Positions 50,993-59,442 of a stretch of DNA of 64,000 bases are shown here, one piece after another. The translations under genes were made by a program, and so were the position numbers. Within the stretch, counting starts at the first letter, position 1, and every line of letters begins with the position of its first letter. This DNA is from Cyclobacteriaceae bacterium (GTDB lineage: Bacteria; Bacteroidota; Bacteroidia; Cytophagales; Cyclobacteriaceae): the NCBI GenBank assembly GCA_030584025.1, contig CP129487.1, forward strand, positions 124,001-188,000, written 5' to 3'. The notes below the pieces were generated by a model. It was given only the letters and a program-made list of their open reading frames with translations. It made no database searches and was not told where the DNA came from.

Positions 50993-51020
50993 TAAAGATA
51001 GAACTTAGTATCTGAATCAA
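50993..51020 (-). promoter_or_regulatory. Promoter of the tatA-gatA unit
   Basis: On the minus strand TTG (51020-51018) and TATCTTTA (51000-50993) lie 17 bases apart, close to the Bacteroidota pattern with one mismatch in the -7 box. It is 21 bases before the tatA start. Confidence 0.5.
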
Positions 51021-51056
51021 AAAAATAAAGGGGATAAGCGGTTAACAGCCTCAGAA

Positions 51057-52250
51057 TCAATTCCTCAACCAGGCCTGCGGATCGAGTGCCGTGGTGTTTT
51101 TGCGCAATTGAAAGCGTAATTCCGAGATCCCATCGGCATTGGAAAGCACCTGCCCGATTTCCTGGTTGGTGCTCACTTTTTGGCCCTTTTTCACGTACAC
51201 CTCCTTCAAGCCGGAATACACGGTAAAGTACTCACCATGGCCGATGATAATAGCGTATCCCAGAATCTGAAAAAAGGAAACGGATCGCACTTCGCCTTCA
51301 AAAATGCTCTTCACTTTTTCGTTTTCTTTGGTTTGGATGTTGATGCCGTCATTCTGAATAATGACACTTTTGATAACCGGGTGATTTTGTTTACCAAACC
51401 GCTGGGAAACGAACCCAGATGCCGGCCACGGAAATTTTGATTTGTTACCCTCAAATGAACTGGACAGAGCAACCGCGGCAGTGCTGGTACTGGTTTTAGC
51501 CTTTGCTTCACGCGCGGCCCGCTCCATTTCTTCTTTTATGATTTCGTTGATTTTTTTATCGAGTGTAGCCAGTGCTTTTTTCGTGTCTTCCAAATCCTTT
51601 CGAAGAGATTTTTCCTGTTTTGCTAATGTTCTCACCAGGTCGTTTTGTTTTTTCTTCAGGTTCACCAAACTGTTGTTTTCAGCAACTTCCTGATCTAACA
51701 AGGTATTTTTCTCCGAACGTTTCACTTCAATTTCTTTTACCTGGTGCCCAAGCTCTGCCTGAACACTGGTAATGGCCGCAACTTGTAATTTTCTTCGTTC
51801 GGCATACTGCTGCATGTAGCGAAGGCGCATAGCCAGTTGATCGAATGATTGAGCAGAAAACAGAAAGGTGAGTCGGGTGGCACCATTGTTGGCTTTTTGT
51901 GCGGCAAATAACATGGCCGCATATTCTTTTTTCAATTTCTCCAAATCATCTTCGAGGGCTTTAATAATCCCGTTGTTTTCACTGATGTCCTTATCCAGGA
52001 GTGAAATTTCGGATTTGATGGATTGAATCAGGTTTTCCTGAACGCGAATGCGTTGATTCACGGCAGCCAGCTCACCCAGTGAATTCTTTTTGCGTGCGGT
52101 GGTTTCCCCCAGAATTTTTTCAACTTCTTTGATCTTCTCAAGATTCTGTTGCTTTTCTTTTTGAAGTTGAGCCTTTGTTTTCTGCGCAGAGGCAGAAAGA
52201 GAGGCGAGTGCAAGTATAACGAGTAGAAGTATTGTCTTACCTGCGGTCAT
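51057..52250 (-). CDS. EnvC-like murein hydrolase activator with degenerate LytM domain
   Basis: The 397-residue protein has a signal peptide (to about 22), a long coiled coil (about 25-245), a linker and a C-terminal LytM/M23 domain. The catalytic residues are lost: the zinc-binding H-x-G-I-D becomes QNDGINI (299-305), the histidine of Y-A-H-L becomes YSGL (345-348), and the final H-L-H-F becomes ELRF (377-380); H338 in GHG remains. Such proteins act as non-enzymatic activators of amidases (as EnvC does for AmiA/B). It overlaps the DUF4292 gene by 14 bases; TPR, DUF4292 and this gene form one unit. Confidence 0.92.
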   Translation of the reverse strand: MTAGKTILLLVILALASLSASAQKTKAQLQKEKQQNLEKIKEVEKILGETTARKKNSLGELAAVNQRIRVQENLIQSIKSEISLLDKDISENNGIIKALEDDLEKLKKEYAAMLFAAQKANNGATRLTFLFSAQSFDQLAMRLRYMQQYAERRKLQVAAITSVQAELGHQVKEIEVKRSEKNTLLDQEVAENNSLVNLKKKQNDLVRTLAKQEKSLRKDLEDTKKALATLDKKINEIIKEEMERAAREAKAKTSTSTAAVALSSSFEGNKSKFPWPASGFVSQRFGKQNHPVIKSVIIQNDGINIQTKENEKVKSIFEGEVRSVSFFQILGYAIIIGHGEYFTVYSGLKEVYVKKGQKVSTNQEIGQVLSNADGISELRFQLRKNTTALDPQAWLRN

Positions 52251-52992
52251 ATTTTTTAGGGATATTGAACGGGAATTTCAATTCCTTATCGCCTACTTCG
52301 GCTTTATTGTATTCAAATATAATGGAGGTATTCAATAATCCGGCTGCTGTTTTGTACAACAAGGAGATGGTGGCATTGTACGGAAAATTCTTTCCGCCAA
52401 CGGGCTGAAAATTGCCATAGTTAATAGTCAGAGAGTTGTGTGTATCACTTTCCTTCAACTCCACTTTCTGAATCTTCATCGTATTGGCGCTGATGTAGTT
52501 CATAACGTCAACCGTGCCGGAAGATTGCTTTAACAGAAAGGTAAGACTCTTTTCCTCCACCTCATCAGATTCTTTTCTGGGCATCAATGTATTTCCTAAG
52601 AATGCAGATTGGATTACGTTGTAGTTAATTTCAAAGTTGAAGCGCTGCGAAAGTTCTTTGTAGTCGAACACGTAATACTCTTTATCTACATTGCTGATGA
52701 TGGTAATGGAATCTTTATTAATCAGTGCGCGACCACCTTGCACCCCAATTACCGTGAAGTTCATCCATATAACACTGTCTTTGCGTACGCGAATAACCGC
52801 CTTCACATCGCGTTCTTTGGTGCCATCTTTCAACAACATCCGGGCTCTGCCCTGGAAGTATTCAAAGTCGATTTCTTCAATGGCCAATGATGATTTGGGA
52901 GTAGTTCGTTCGGTGGTAGGCGTTGTCTTCTTGCTGCACGCAGCCAGCACGAAGCAAACAATACCGAGCAAAAGCCAAAGGTGCTTATTCAT
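52237..52992 (-). CDS. DUF4292-family lipoprotein
   Basis: The ATG at 52992 (MNKHLWLLLGIVCFVLAAC) starts a lipoprotein signal with LAAC lipobox; an upstream start would add six residues and lie further inside the TPR gene. The 251-residue protein has R-A-R-M-L-L-K-D-G-T-K-E-R-D-V, W-M-N-F-T-V-I-G-V-Q-G-G-R-A-L-I and F-E-I-N-Y-N-V-I-Q-S-A-F-L-G-N, a LolA/LolB-like beta pattern characteristic of DUF4292. It probably serves outer-membrane lipoprotein or LPS handling, by analogy to LolB; unproven. It overlaps the TPR gene by 8 bases and the EnvC-like gene by 14 bases. Confidence 0.85.
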   Translation of the reverse strand: MNKHLWLLLGIVCFVLAACSKKTTPTTERTTPKSSLAIEEIDFEYFQGRARMLLKDGTKERDVKAVIRVRKDSVIWMNFTVIGVQGGRALINKDSITIISNVDKEYYVFDYKELSQRFNFEINYNVIQSAFLGNTLMPRKESDEVEEKSLTFLLKQSSGTVDVMNYISANTMKIQKVELKESDTHNSLTINYGNFQPVGGKNFPYNATISLLYKTAAGLLNTSIIFEYNKAEVGDKELKFPFNIPKKYDRR

Positions 52993-54745
52993 AGATTTTC
53001 CGGTTCGCAATTTTCTTGTTCAGGTTTTCATTACTGGCATTCAGCATGCCCTTGGCTTTCTCCCATTGCTCCACAGCAAGATCAACCTCATTCAATTTAA
53101 AAAGGATATCACCATAATGTTCAATGTGCGTGGCATTGGCATTTCCGGTAGCAATGGCACGCTCCATAATTTTTCTGGCCTCCCGATATTTTTCCCTTGT
53201 GTAGAGTACCCACGCGTAGGTGTCCAGAAACGTGGCGTTATCAGGATTATTTTTGATTAACAATGTTGCCATTTTTTCTGCCTTATCGAGCGATGCTTTA
53301 CGCAACGCCAGATAATAACTGTAGTTGTTCAGAACAATCGCATTGTTTGGATTAAATGAGAGTGCCTCATCAAAGGCTTTGTCCGATTTTTCATATTCGC
53401 GTGTGCCGTTGTACGCTTCGCCCAGCATGGCGTTTAACTCGCTGGTCATGCCCGGGTTTGAAGCGGCCAGCTTCTTGCCCTGCTCAAGCGAAGCGCTCGC
53501 AGCTTTGTAGCGCTTTTGCCGAAGATGTGCTGTGCCATTGAAGTAGTACAACATACTTTGGTTGGGATAATATTCAAGTGCTTTTTCAGAGTTGTCAATT
53601 ACCGCATCAAAGGCTTCGCGTTGTATCTGCAGGTAAAGCAGGTTTTGCCAAACCTCAAAATTCACTTCACCCAATTCAATGGCTTTTAGGTAGTGACGTT
53701 CAGCCTCCGTGTTTTTGGATAAGGATAAATACAGATCGCCACCCAGGATGTGGGTGTTAACTTCGTTGGGAAATTGTGACACAAGCCTGGTGAACAATTC
53801 GATAGCAAAGTTTTCTTTATTGGTGTCTGATGTTTGCTTTGCTTTGGCCTGATTGAGTTCCGCATTGTATGTGCTCAACACAATAAGTTTACTGTTAAAC
53901 TCCACTTCGGGGTTATCGAAAATGCTCAGTAAAAGTTGTCGAGCTTTTTCTTCCTGGTTCAGGTCGCGATAAACACCAGCCAATAACATGGAAGCATTAG
54001 GCGCGGATGCGTTTTCGCGAATAAATTTTTCCAGAACGGCTACCGCCTTTTCCATCTCTTTATTCTGCGAAAGAAATTCGGCAAAGCCAACGGCATATCG
54101 CTCTTCGTCCGGAAAGGTGTTCACCAGTTTTTCACCCTCTTCAATGGCCTCCTCCATTTTATTCATCTCCCAGAAAATGCGTTGCTTTTGGGTAGATGAG
54201 GTTTCATTCACACCAAAAAACTTTTCTGCCCGATTGTACACGTTGATCGCCTCAGCCGGTTTACCGGCATATTGATACATGGCGGCAAGCTCATACAGGT
54301 ATTCTTCCGTGCCGGGCACTTCGGCCAGCATGGTTTCGTATAACTGTGCAGCACGATCGTATCGCGAGAGGTTGGAGTAGATGGAAGCACCCAACAAATA
54401 AAAAAATTTGTTTTTGCGCTCGTACTTCAAGGCCTGTTCAATGCTCAGGGATGCGCGGATCATGTCATCCTCCTTGCTCCCCATGGAAAGTACTTCGGCA
54501 ACTTTGTAATGCAGGGTTCCATTTTCCGGAAGGATGTCCAATGCTTTTTGATAATACACCAGGGCTTTGGCAAAATCTTCCAGGATGAAATATTTCTCGC
54601 CTTCCGTGAAATAAAATTCAGCTTCCCGTGCCTTTAAACTTCCGGGTGTTCCCGGGTCTGCCTTCTTTTTCTTTTGCGCAACAGCGGCAAATGTTGTCAC
54701 TAAAAACAGAAGGGTAAGCGCGATATGAAGTTTTCGGAAGATCAC
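52985..54745 (-). CDS. Secreted tetratricopeptide-repeat protein
   Basis: The 586-residue protein has a signal peptide (cut near AVAQ) and about 12-14 TPR units filling residues 40-570, such as ALVYYQKALDILPENGTLHY and AIVLNNYSYYLALRKASLDKA. TPRs make protein-protein scaffolds; the family is the Bacteroidota TPR that precedes DUF4292 and EnvC-like genes in a conserved order. It likely assembles an envelope complex with them. Translation overlaps the DUF4292 start. Confidence 0.88.
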   Translation of the reverse strand: MIFRKLHIALTLLFLVTTFAAVAQKKKKADPGTPGSLKAREAEFYFTEGEKYFILEDFAKALVYYQKALDILPENGTLHYKVAEVLSMGSKEDDMIRASLSIEQALKYERKNKFFYLLGASIYSNLSRYDRAAQLYETMLAEVPGTEEYLYELAAMYQYAGKPAEAINVYNRAEKFFGVNETSSTQKQRIFWEMNKMEEAIEEGEKLVNTFPDEERYAVGFAEFLSQNKEMEKAVAVLEKFIRENASAPNASMLLAGVYRDLNQEEKARQLLLSIFDNPEVEFNSKLIVLSTYNAELNQAKAKQTSDTNKENFAIELFTRLVSQFPNEVNTHILGGDLYLSLSKNTEAERHYLKAIELGEVNFEVWQNLLYLQIQREAFDAVIDNSEKALEYYPNQSMLYYFNGTAHLRQKRYKAASASLEQGKKLAASNPGMTSELNAMLGEAYNGTREYEKSDKAFDEALSFNPNNAIVLNNYSYYLALRKASLDKAEKMATLLIKNNPDNATFLDTYAWVLYTREKYREARKIMERAIATGNANATHIEHYGDILFKLNEVDLAVEQWEKAKGMLNASNENLNKKIANRKIYE

Positions 54746-54845
54746 GTATAAATTGGATAAAAATCAGCCTGTAAAATTAATCATTTTTCGGCAGCGACCG
54801 CGTATTCGTGATGACTGCCCGCATCGTTATTTAACAGGACAAAAA

Positions 54846-56345
54846 TCAGGCCTTTCCGGGCAAAAACTGCTTTCGTTCAAGCAGGTAAATGCTTCCGCAG
54901 AATACTACGATCAGTACAAAACGCAGGAGCATGTTTAACCAAAAACTGCCGGTAGAGATCAAGGTCGAAACGTAAATAAGCAAAATGGTTACGGCAATGT
55001 AGGTGAGGTCTTTCAGCACTGGGTATGGAATCGGATAATGCCGTTGCCCCAAAGCATAACAAACAGCGGCCATTAAAAAATAAACGATGAGCGTAACCCA
55101 ACTGCTGCCTTCGTAGCCCGCTATGGGTATGAGTATGTAGTTTAACACAATAGTGAGCAACGCTCCACCTCCGGCAATCCACGTACTGAAGTGTGTTTTA
55201 TCGGTAAGCTTATACCATATGGATACGTTGTAATAGATGCCGAGAAAAAGATTAGCCAATAATAGTATGGGCACAACATGCATACCGGTTCGGTATTCCG
55301 GTCGCCTGAGGATGTGTTCCAGCACATCTAGGTTGATGCTTACGGCTAACAAAATGATACAACCAAACAGAATGAAACCATGCGAAACTCTGCTGAACAA
55401 TTCGGGTGAGTTTTTATCAGCTGCACGCGAAAAGAAAAAGGGCTCGGCAGCATACCGAAAAGCTTGAACGGCCAGCGTCATGAATACGGAGAATTTATAA
55501 ACAGCTCCAAAAATCCCGACCACTTCTTCACTCGTATAACCTGGATAAAAATCAGTGGGTAACCAATGGCGTAGAGTTGTACGCGAAAGCATTTCATTGG
55601 TAACCCACGCCAAACCAGCAAACAGAATAGGGTAGGCGTACACCAGCAAAGGTTTGAGTTTATCCCATTGAAATGTGATTTTCAGTTTCCGCAATACGCT
55701 CCACAAAAAGAAGATCAGCGCGGCATTGGCCAACAGGTTGGAGAGAAACACGTAATCCACGCCAAGTGACGCATCATAGAATGTATGGATGTACGGTTTA
55801 AGGAAAGCAAATACATCGCCCCGTGAAATGGCCGGACAAAGGCTTAGAAAGAAAAGATTGAACCCGATGTTCAACCCAATGTTGGCGAATTTGGCAATAG
55901 CAAACTGTTTGGATTTTCCTTCCAGCCGAAGTTTGGCAAACGGAATGGCCAGTATAGCATCAATGGCCAGAATAAAAGCAAACCAGATTATGAAATTTTC
56001 CTTGCCTGGATATTGCAGGTAGGTAACAATAGGCGTGGCTAACAGCATAAGCGCACCCGACAAAAGCAAGCTGGAGAAGAGAATGCAACTGGTGGTGAGG
56101 TTAAAAATGTGGGGCTCTTCTTCCTTGTTCAGGGTAGCAAAACGGAAATAGGCGGTTTCCAGTCCGTAGGTGTATAAAACATTGAAAAACGCGGCATACG
56201 CATAGATTTCGGTTACTACACCGTATTCGCCAGTGGCAAAAACATAGGTGTAATAGGGTACCAACAGGTAGTTGAGTAACCGGCCAAGAATACTGCTTGC
56301 TCCGTAAATTATGGTATCGCCTGCGAGCTTTTTAAGGTTACTCAT
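54846..56345 (-). CDS. Polysaccharide flippase (Wzx/MATE-like, MVF clan)
   Basis: The 499-residue protein has about 12-14 membrane helices, starting with a polar amphipathic stretch (MSNLKKLAGDTIIYGASSIL) and G-R-L-L-N-Y-L-L-V-P-Y-Y-T, the classic polysaccharide biosynthesis flippase entry. Two charged helices hold conserved Arg and Asn residues (for example R-K-L-K-I-T and N-E-M-L-S-R). It should flip lipid-linked saccharides across the inner membrane. The TPR-DUF4292-EnvC unit follows in the same direction after 100 bases. No glycosyltransferase is next to it. Confidence 0.86.
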   Translation of the reverse strand: MSNLKKLAGDTIIYGASSILGRLLNYLLVPYYTYVFATGEYGVVTEIYAYAAFFNVLYTYGLETAYFRFATLNKEEEPHIFNLTTSCILFSSLLLSGALMLLATPIVTYLQYPGKENFIIWFAFILAIDAILAIPFAKLRLEGKSKQFAIAKFANIGLNIGFNLFFLSLCPAISRGDVFAFLKPYIHTFYDASLGVDYVFLSNLLANAALIFFLWSVLRKLKITFQWDKLKPLLVYAYPILFAGLAWVTNEMLSRTTLRHWLPTDFYPGYTSEEVVGIFGAVYKFSVFMTLAVQAFRYAAEPFFFSRAADKNSPELFSRVSHGFILFGCIILLAVSINLDVLEHILRRPEYRTGMHVVPILLLANLFLGIYYNVSIWYKLTDKTHFSTWIAGGGALLTIVLNYILIPIAGYEGSSWVTLIVYFLMAAVCYALGQRHYPIPYPVLKDLTYIAVTILLIYVSTLISTGSFWLNMLLRFVLIVVFCGSIYLLERKQFLPGKA

Positions 56346-56467
56346 TACATCCCAAATTGGTAATTAATTGTCCAAATTTGGCAATTTTACACACCATTCC
56401 ACCACAATAAAAAGTCAAACAGGCCTTATTGTACATGAATCGTACACGAGAAAGATTGGAGCCATTA

Positions 56468-56500
56468 TTGTCACATAAATAGGAGAAAGTCCTATTTTTG
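56468..56500 (+). promoter_or_regulatory. Promoter of the first type IX cargo gene
   Basis: TTG at 56468-56470, a 22-base spacer and TATTTTTG at 56493-56500 fit the Bacteroidota pattern; the ATG is at 56515, 14 bases on. The nearby dyad CCAAATTTGG (56372-56381) lies upstream, in the leader of the divergent flippase gene. Confidence 0.5.
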
Positions 56501-56514
56501 AGGCATTTGAGCTT

Positions 56515-57723
56515 ATGAAATTACCTAAGAGATTGAATACAATTGATCAGCAAAATGCTGCAAAAAGAAGTTTTATAATTATCAGACGATTTTTACTTAT
56601 TGTTTTTTGCACTTCTTTTCCTTTTTTCCTTTTAGCTCAGGAAACCTCCAAAAACAATTACACAGGTTCATGGACTGTCAATAACTCTTGGGTAGATAAC
56701 TCAGCCCCGGCATTTACCAATATTGGAAGTACAAATGTTAATTTTAATATTCAAGGTTATATTACTTTGGGCAGCCCTGCTCCGGCCGCACCCACTAATG
56801 TTACATTTGCCAATAACAAAGATGCGTATTCTTTTACTGTAACAGATACCCTTGTTATTTTCGGGGATTTCACAATGGCTAACAAGTCGATGAATCTTGT
56901 AATAGCCAGTGGTGGATTACTAATTGTTTTTGGTGATCTTACTCTGGGTAATCAAATGGAAGTCAGTTCTGGTGGTAATATTGTCGTTACTGGAACCTTT
57001 GAAAAGACAGGAGCAAATAATCAAGGAAGCTATACAGGAGGGGGGAATATTTATGCCGGCAGTTTTGATTTGCCAAATGGAGATAACTGGGTACCACCAG
57101 CAGATCAGAAGAATACAGGCTCTGATCTTTTAAATGATCTACCTGATGTTTATGAATTCATTAACAACGGAGGCCAAGTTCTCTTACCAATTGAATTGTT
57201 ATACTTTATTTCGAAAATTTCTCTTAACGCTGTTCAATTAGTCTGGGCAACCTCAAAAGAAGAGGGATTTGATTACTTCCTGATTCAGCATTCAAATGAC
57301 GGAAACAATTTTTCTGACCTGGCCATGTTGCCTGGGGCTGGTTACGATACCGACACGTATAAGGAATATTTGTATGAACACAACAACCCGGTTGTGGGTA
57401 CCAACTACTACCGTTTAAAGGCAGTTGATCTGGATGGCTCCTATGAATACTTCGGACCGATCGCCCAGGTTTTCTCTGGTGCACGTAGGGTGAAGGTTTA
57501 CCCGAATCCCACAACTGATGATTTTATTAATGTCGACCTGAACTTCAATCCTTCTGAAGGATCACGACTGGCCATTTTGAATAGTCAGGGTGTTGAGGTG
57601 ATGAACATGACGGGTATAGGTCCGAGCAATCACATTGCATTGAACGCACTTAGACCCGGTATGTATATGCTCAAATTCACGTCCCGAGAGCTAACCGAGA
57701 TTCGAAAATTCATTGTGAATTAG
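56515..57723 (+). CDS. Type IX-secreted surface protein, cargo 1
   Basis: The 402-residue protein has a signal peptide (residues 20-42, cut near LLAQE). Residues 45-190 form a G/N/T-rich, strand-turn region. A C-terminal domain follows: V-Q-L-V-W-A-T-S-K-E-E-G-F-D-Y-F, N-Y-Y-R-L-K-A-V-D-L-D-G-S-Y-E-Y-F, then the type IX sorting tail V-K-V-Y-P-N-P-T with L-R-P-G-M-Y-M-L-K-F at the end. The K-V-Y-P-N-P start and P-G-x-Y lock are diagnostic for type A sorting. The gene is more A+T-rich than the rest. Its neighbour at 57929 is a paralogue. Confidence 0.9.
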   Translation: MKLPKRLNTIDQQNAAKRSFIIIRRFLLIVFCTSFPFFLLAQETSKNNYTGSWTVNNSWVDNSAPAFTNIGSTNVNFNIQGYITLGSPAPAAPTNVTFANNKDAYSFTVTDTLVIFGDFTMANKSMNLVIASGGLLIVFGDLTLGNQMEVSSGGNIVVTGTFEKTGANNQGSYTGGGNIYAGSFDLPNGDNWVPPADQKNTGSDLLNDLPDVYEFINNGGQVLLPIELLYFISKISLNAVQLVWATSKEEGFDYFLIQHSNDGNNFSDLAMLPGAGYDTDTYKEYLYEHNNPVVGTNYYRLKAVDLDGSYEYFGPIAQVFSGARRVKVYPNPTTDDFINVDLNFNPSEGSRLAILNSQGVEVMNMTGIGPSNHIALNALRPGMYMLKFTSRELTEIRKFIVN

Positions 57724-57736
57724 ACACTCACCATAT

Positions 57737-57768
57737 CCCAATATTGGAATTATTCTCAGAATATTGGG
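57737..57768. terminator. Hairpin after cargo gene 1
   Basis: CCCAATATT (57737-57745) and AATATTGGG (57760-57768) are perfect complements around a 14-base loop. There is no long T-run, so it may be a weak terminator or a stabilising hairpin. It lies 14 bases after the stop codon. Confidence 0.5.
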
Positions 57769-57928
57769 AAAGCTTTGTTGATACGTATTAATTAATTCGA
57801 ATTATTATTCTGCAATAATCAATATTGATAGAATAATATTCTAAATAACCCTCAAACCACACTAGTTCATTTCAGCCTGTTTCCGTGGCATTGTTTTCGG
57901 ACTTCCCATTCCAAACAATCCCACAGAA

Positions 57929-59416
57929 ATGAAAAATATGTTGAATAAAATTAGTGCTAAAAATATCGGCTGGACGGTCCTGCTTCTGTTAGCTGTACAG
58001 GTTTCATATAGCCAAAACTATACGTCTGTTGCCAGCGGTGCATGGACTACCGCTGCAAATTGGAACAATACATCAGGCGGGGGTGGAGCCACACCTTCTT
58101 TGTCGTACACTTCAGGTACTATCAATGTTAACCATAACATGACCATTGCCAGTGCAGCCTCTTTTGGTGGATCTGGTTTTAATGTTGCCTCGGGCGCTAC
58201 TATTACCGCAAATGCCAACTTTACTATTTCAAATGGTACAGCCAATATAAATGGCAATTTGAACGTAACCGGAAACTTTACGGCCTCTAACGGAACAACC
58301 AATATTAACGGAACCGTAACGGCTACCGGCAACCTGGTCATAAGCGGTGGTGCCACTGTAAATGTGTATGGTACGCTTATCATTTCTGGTAATGCTCAAC
58401 TCAATGCAAACCTGCGTGTACATCCGGGAGGAAAGGTAGTTGTGGAAGGAAGCGTAACCGTAGTAAGTTCAACTTATTTAACGATTGGAACCGCTGTAGC
58501 TCCACCTCCATATGCGGACATGATAATATATCAAAACCTCATTCAACAAGGCAGTGGTGATGTGACCATTAATCGAAACGGAAGGCTTGCCGTATTTGGT
58601 GATGTAACCGATAGTGGAGGAGGAGGAACTTTTATACGAGTTAACAACGGTGGGCAAGCATATGTACATGGCGATATTACATATTCTGGTGGCGGTAGTA
58701 ACATTCAGAATAATAACACAACAAACCCATACGGTTTATATGTGAATGGAACAGCAACCTCAACCGGTGGTGGAGGATCAGTAACTGCAAACATGGGCGA
58801 TCAACAAACCATGGAGGATACTAACCCGGATTTCTTTACATGGGTTGCGTCTCAACCTAACAGCCCCATGCCGGTAACGTTGGTTTATTTTCAACTTGAG
58901 GTTAAGGATAACAACAAGGTTGAACTGATTTGGGCAACATCAATGGAGCAGGATTTCGATTATTTTGAAATTGAGCGCTCAACCAACGGAAGCGACTTTG
59001 CAGCAATCGGAACCCAAGCAGGTGCAGGTTATAATACCGAGAGTCTGCAACAATATAGCTTTACTGATGTAAACCCGATCAGCGGTTCAAACTATTACCG
59101 CCTTAAGGCAGTTGATTTAGATGGATCGTTTGAATACTTCAATATTGTTTTTGCTCAAATAAAAGCGGATAAGCAACTGAACATTTATCCGAATCCTTCT
59201 GATGGAAGAAGAATAACAACCCAGTTGAACTTTGAACCATTGAATCACGCAAAAATTCAGGTGAGTGACTTAACCGGAACGGTAGTGGCCGAAACGATTG
59301 TATCCGGTATTGAGGTTGAGGTTGAGTTTTCAACACAATTGAAGCCCGGTATATACCTGGTAACCTATTATGCACAAGGCTTTAAGCATACTGAGCGCTT
59401 GCTGGTACGTAATTAA
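57929..59416 (+). CDS. Type IX-secreted surface protein with beta-solenoid repeats, cargo 2
   Basis: The 495-residue protein begins with a signal peptide (cut near VSYSQ). Residues 60-290 form a repetitive, right-handed-solenoid-like region with recurring N-I-N-G-N/T, T-I-S-N-G-T and V-T-G-N-F/L units, separated by gly-rich turns. A C-terminal part of about 170 residues matches cargo 1: V-E-L-I-W-A-T-S-M-E-Q-D-F-D-Y-F, then N-Y-Y-R-L-K-A-V-D-L-D-G-S-F-E-Y, and the sorting tail L-N-I-Y-P-N-P-S plus L-K-P-G-I-Y-L-V-T-Y. It lies 205 bases after cargo 1, in tandem. Adhesion or surface-layer roles are likely, not proven. Confidence 0.9.
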   Translation: MKNMLNKISAKNIGWTVLLLLAVQVSYSQNYTSVASGAWTTAANWNNTSGGGGATPSLSYTSGTINVNHNMTIASAASFGGSGFNVASGATITANANFTISNGTANINGNLNVTGNFTASNGTTNINGTVTATGNLVISGGATVNVYGTLIISGNAQLNANLRVHPGGKVVVEGSVTVVSSTYLTIGTAVAPPPYADMIIYQNLIQQGSGDVTINRNGRLAVFGDVTDSGGGGTFIRVNNGGQAYVHGDITYSGGGSNIQNNNTTNPYGLYVNGTATSTGGGGSVTANMGDQQTMEDTNPDFFTWVASQPNSPMPVTLVYFQLEVKDNNKVELIWATSMEQDFDYFEIERSTNGSDFAAIGTQAGAGYNTESLQQYSFTDVNPISGSNYYRLKAVDLDGSFEYFNIVFAQIKADKQLNIYPNPSDGRRITTQLNFEPLNHAKIQVSDLTGTVVAETIVSGIEVEVEFSTQLKPGIYLVTYYAQGFKHTERLLVRN

Positions 59417-59442
59417 TTAATCGTAAAAGATAGTTGGTTTTA

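Noticed and set aside
58018..58383. 121-codon minus-strand frame inside cargo gene 2
   Set aside because: It mirrors the repetitive solenoid coding sequence; long antisense frames are expected there.
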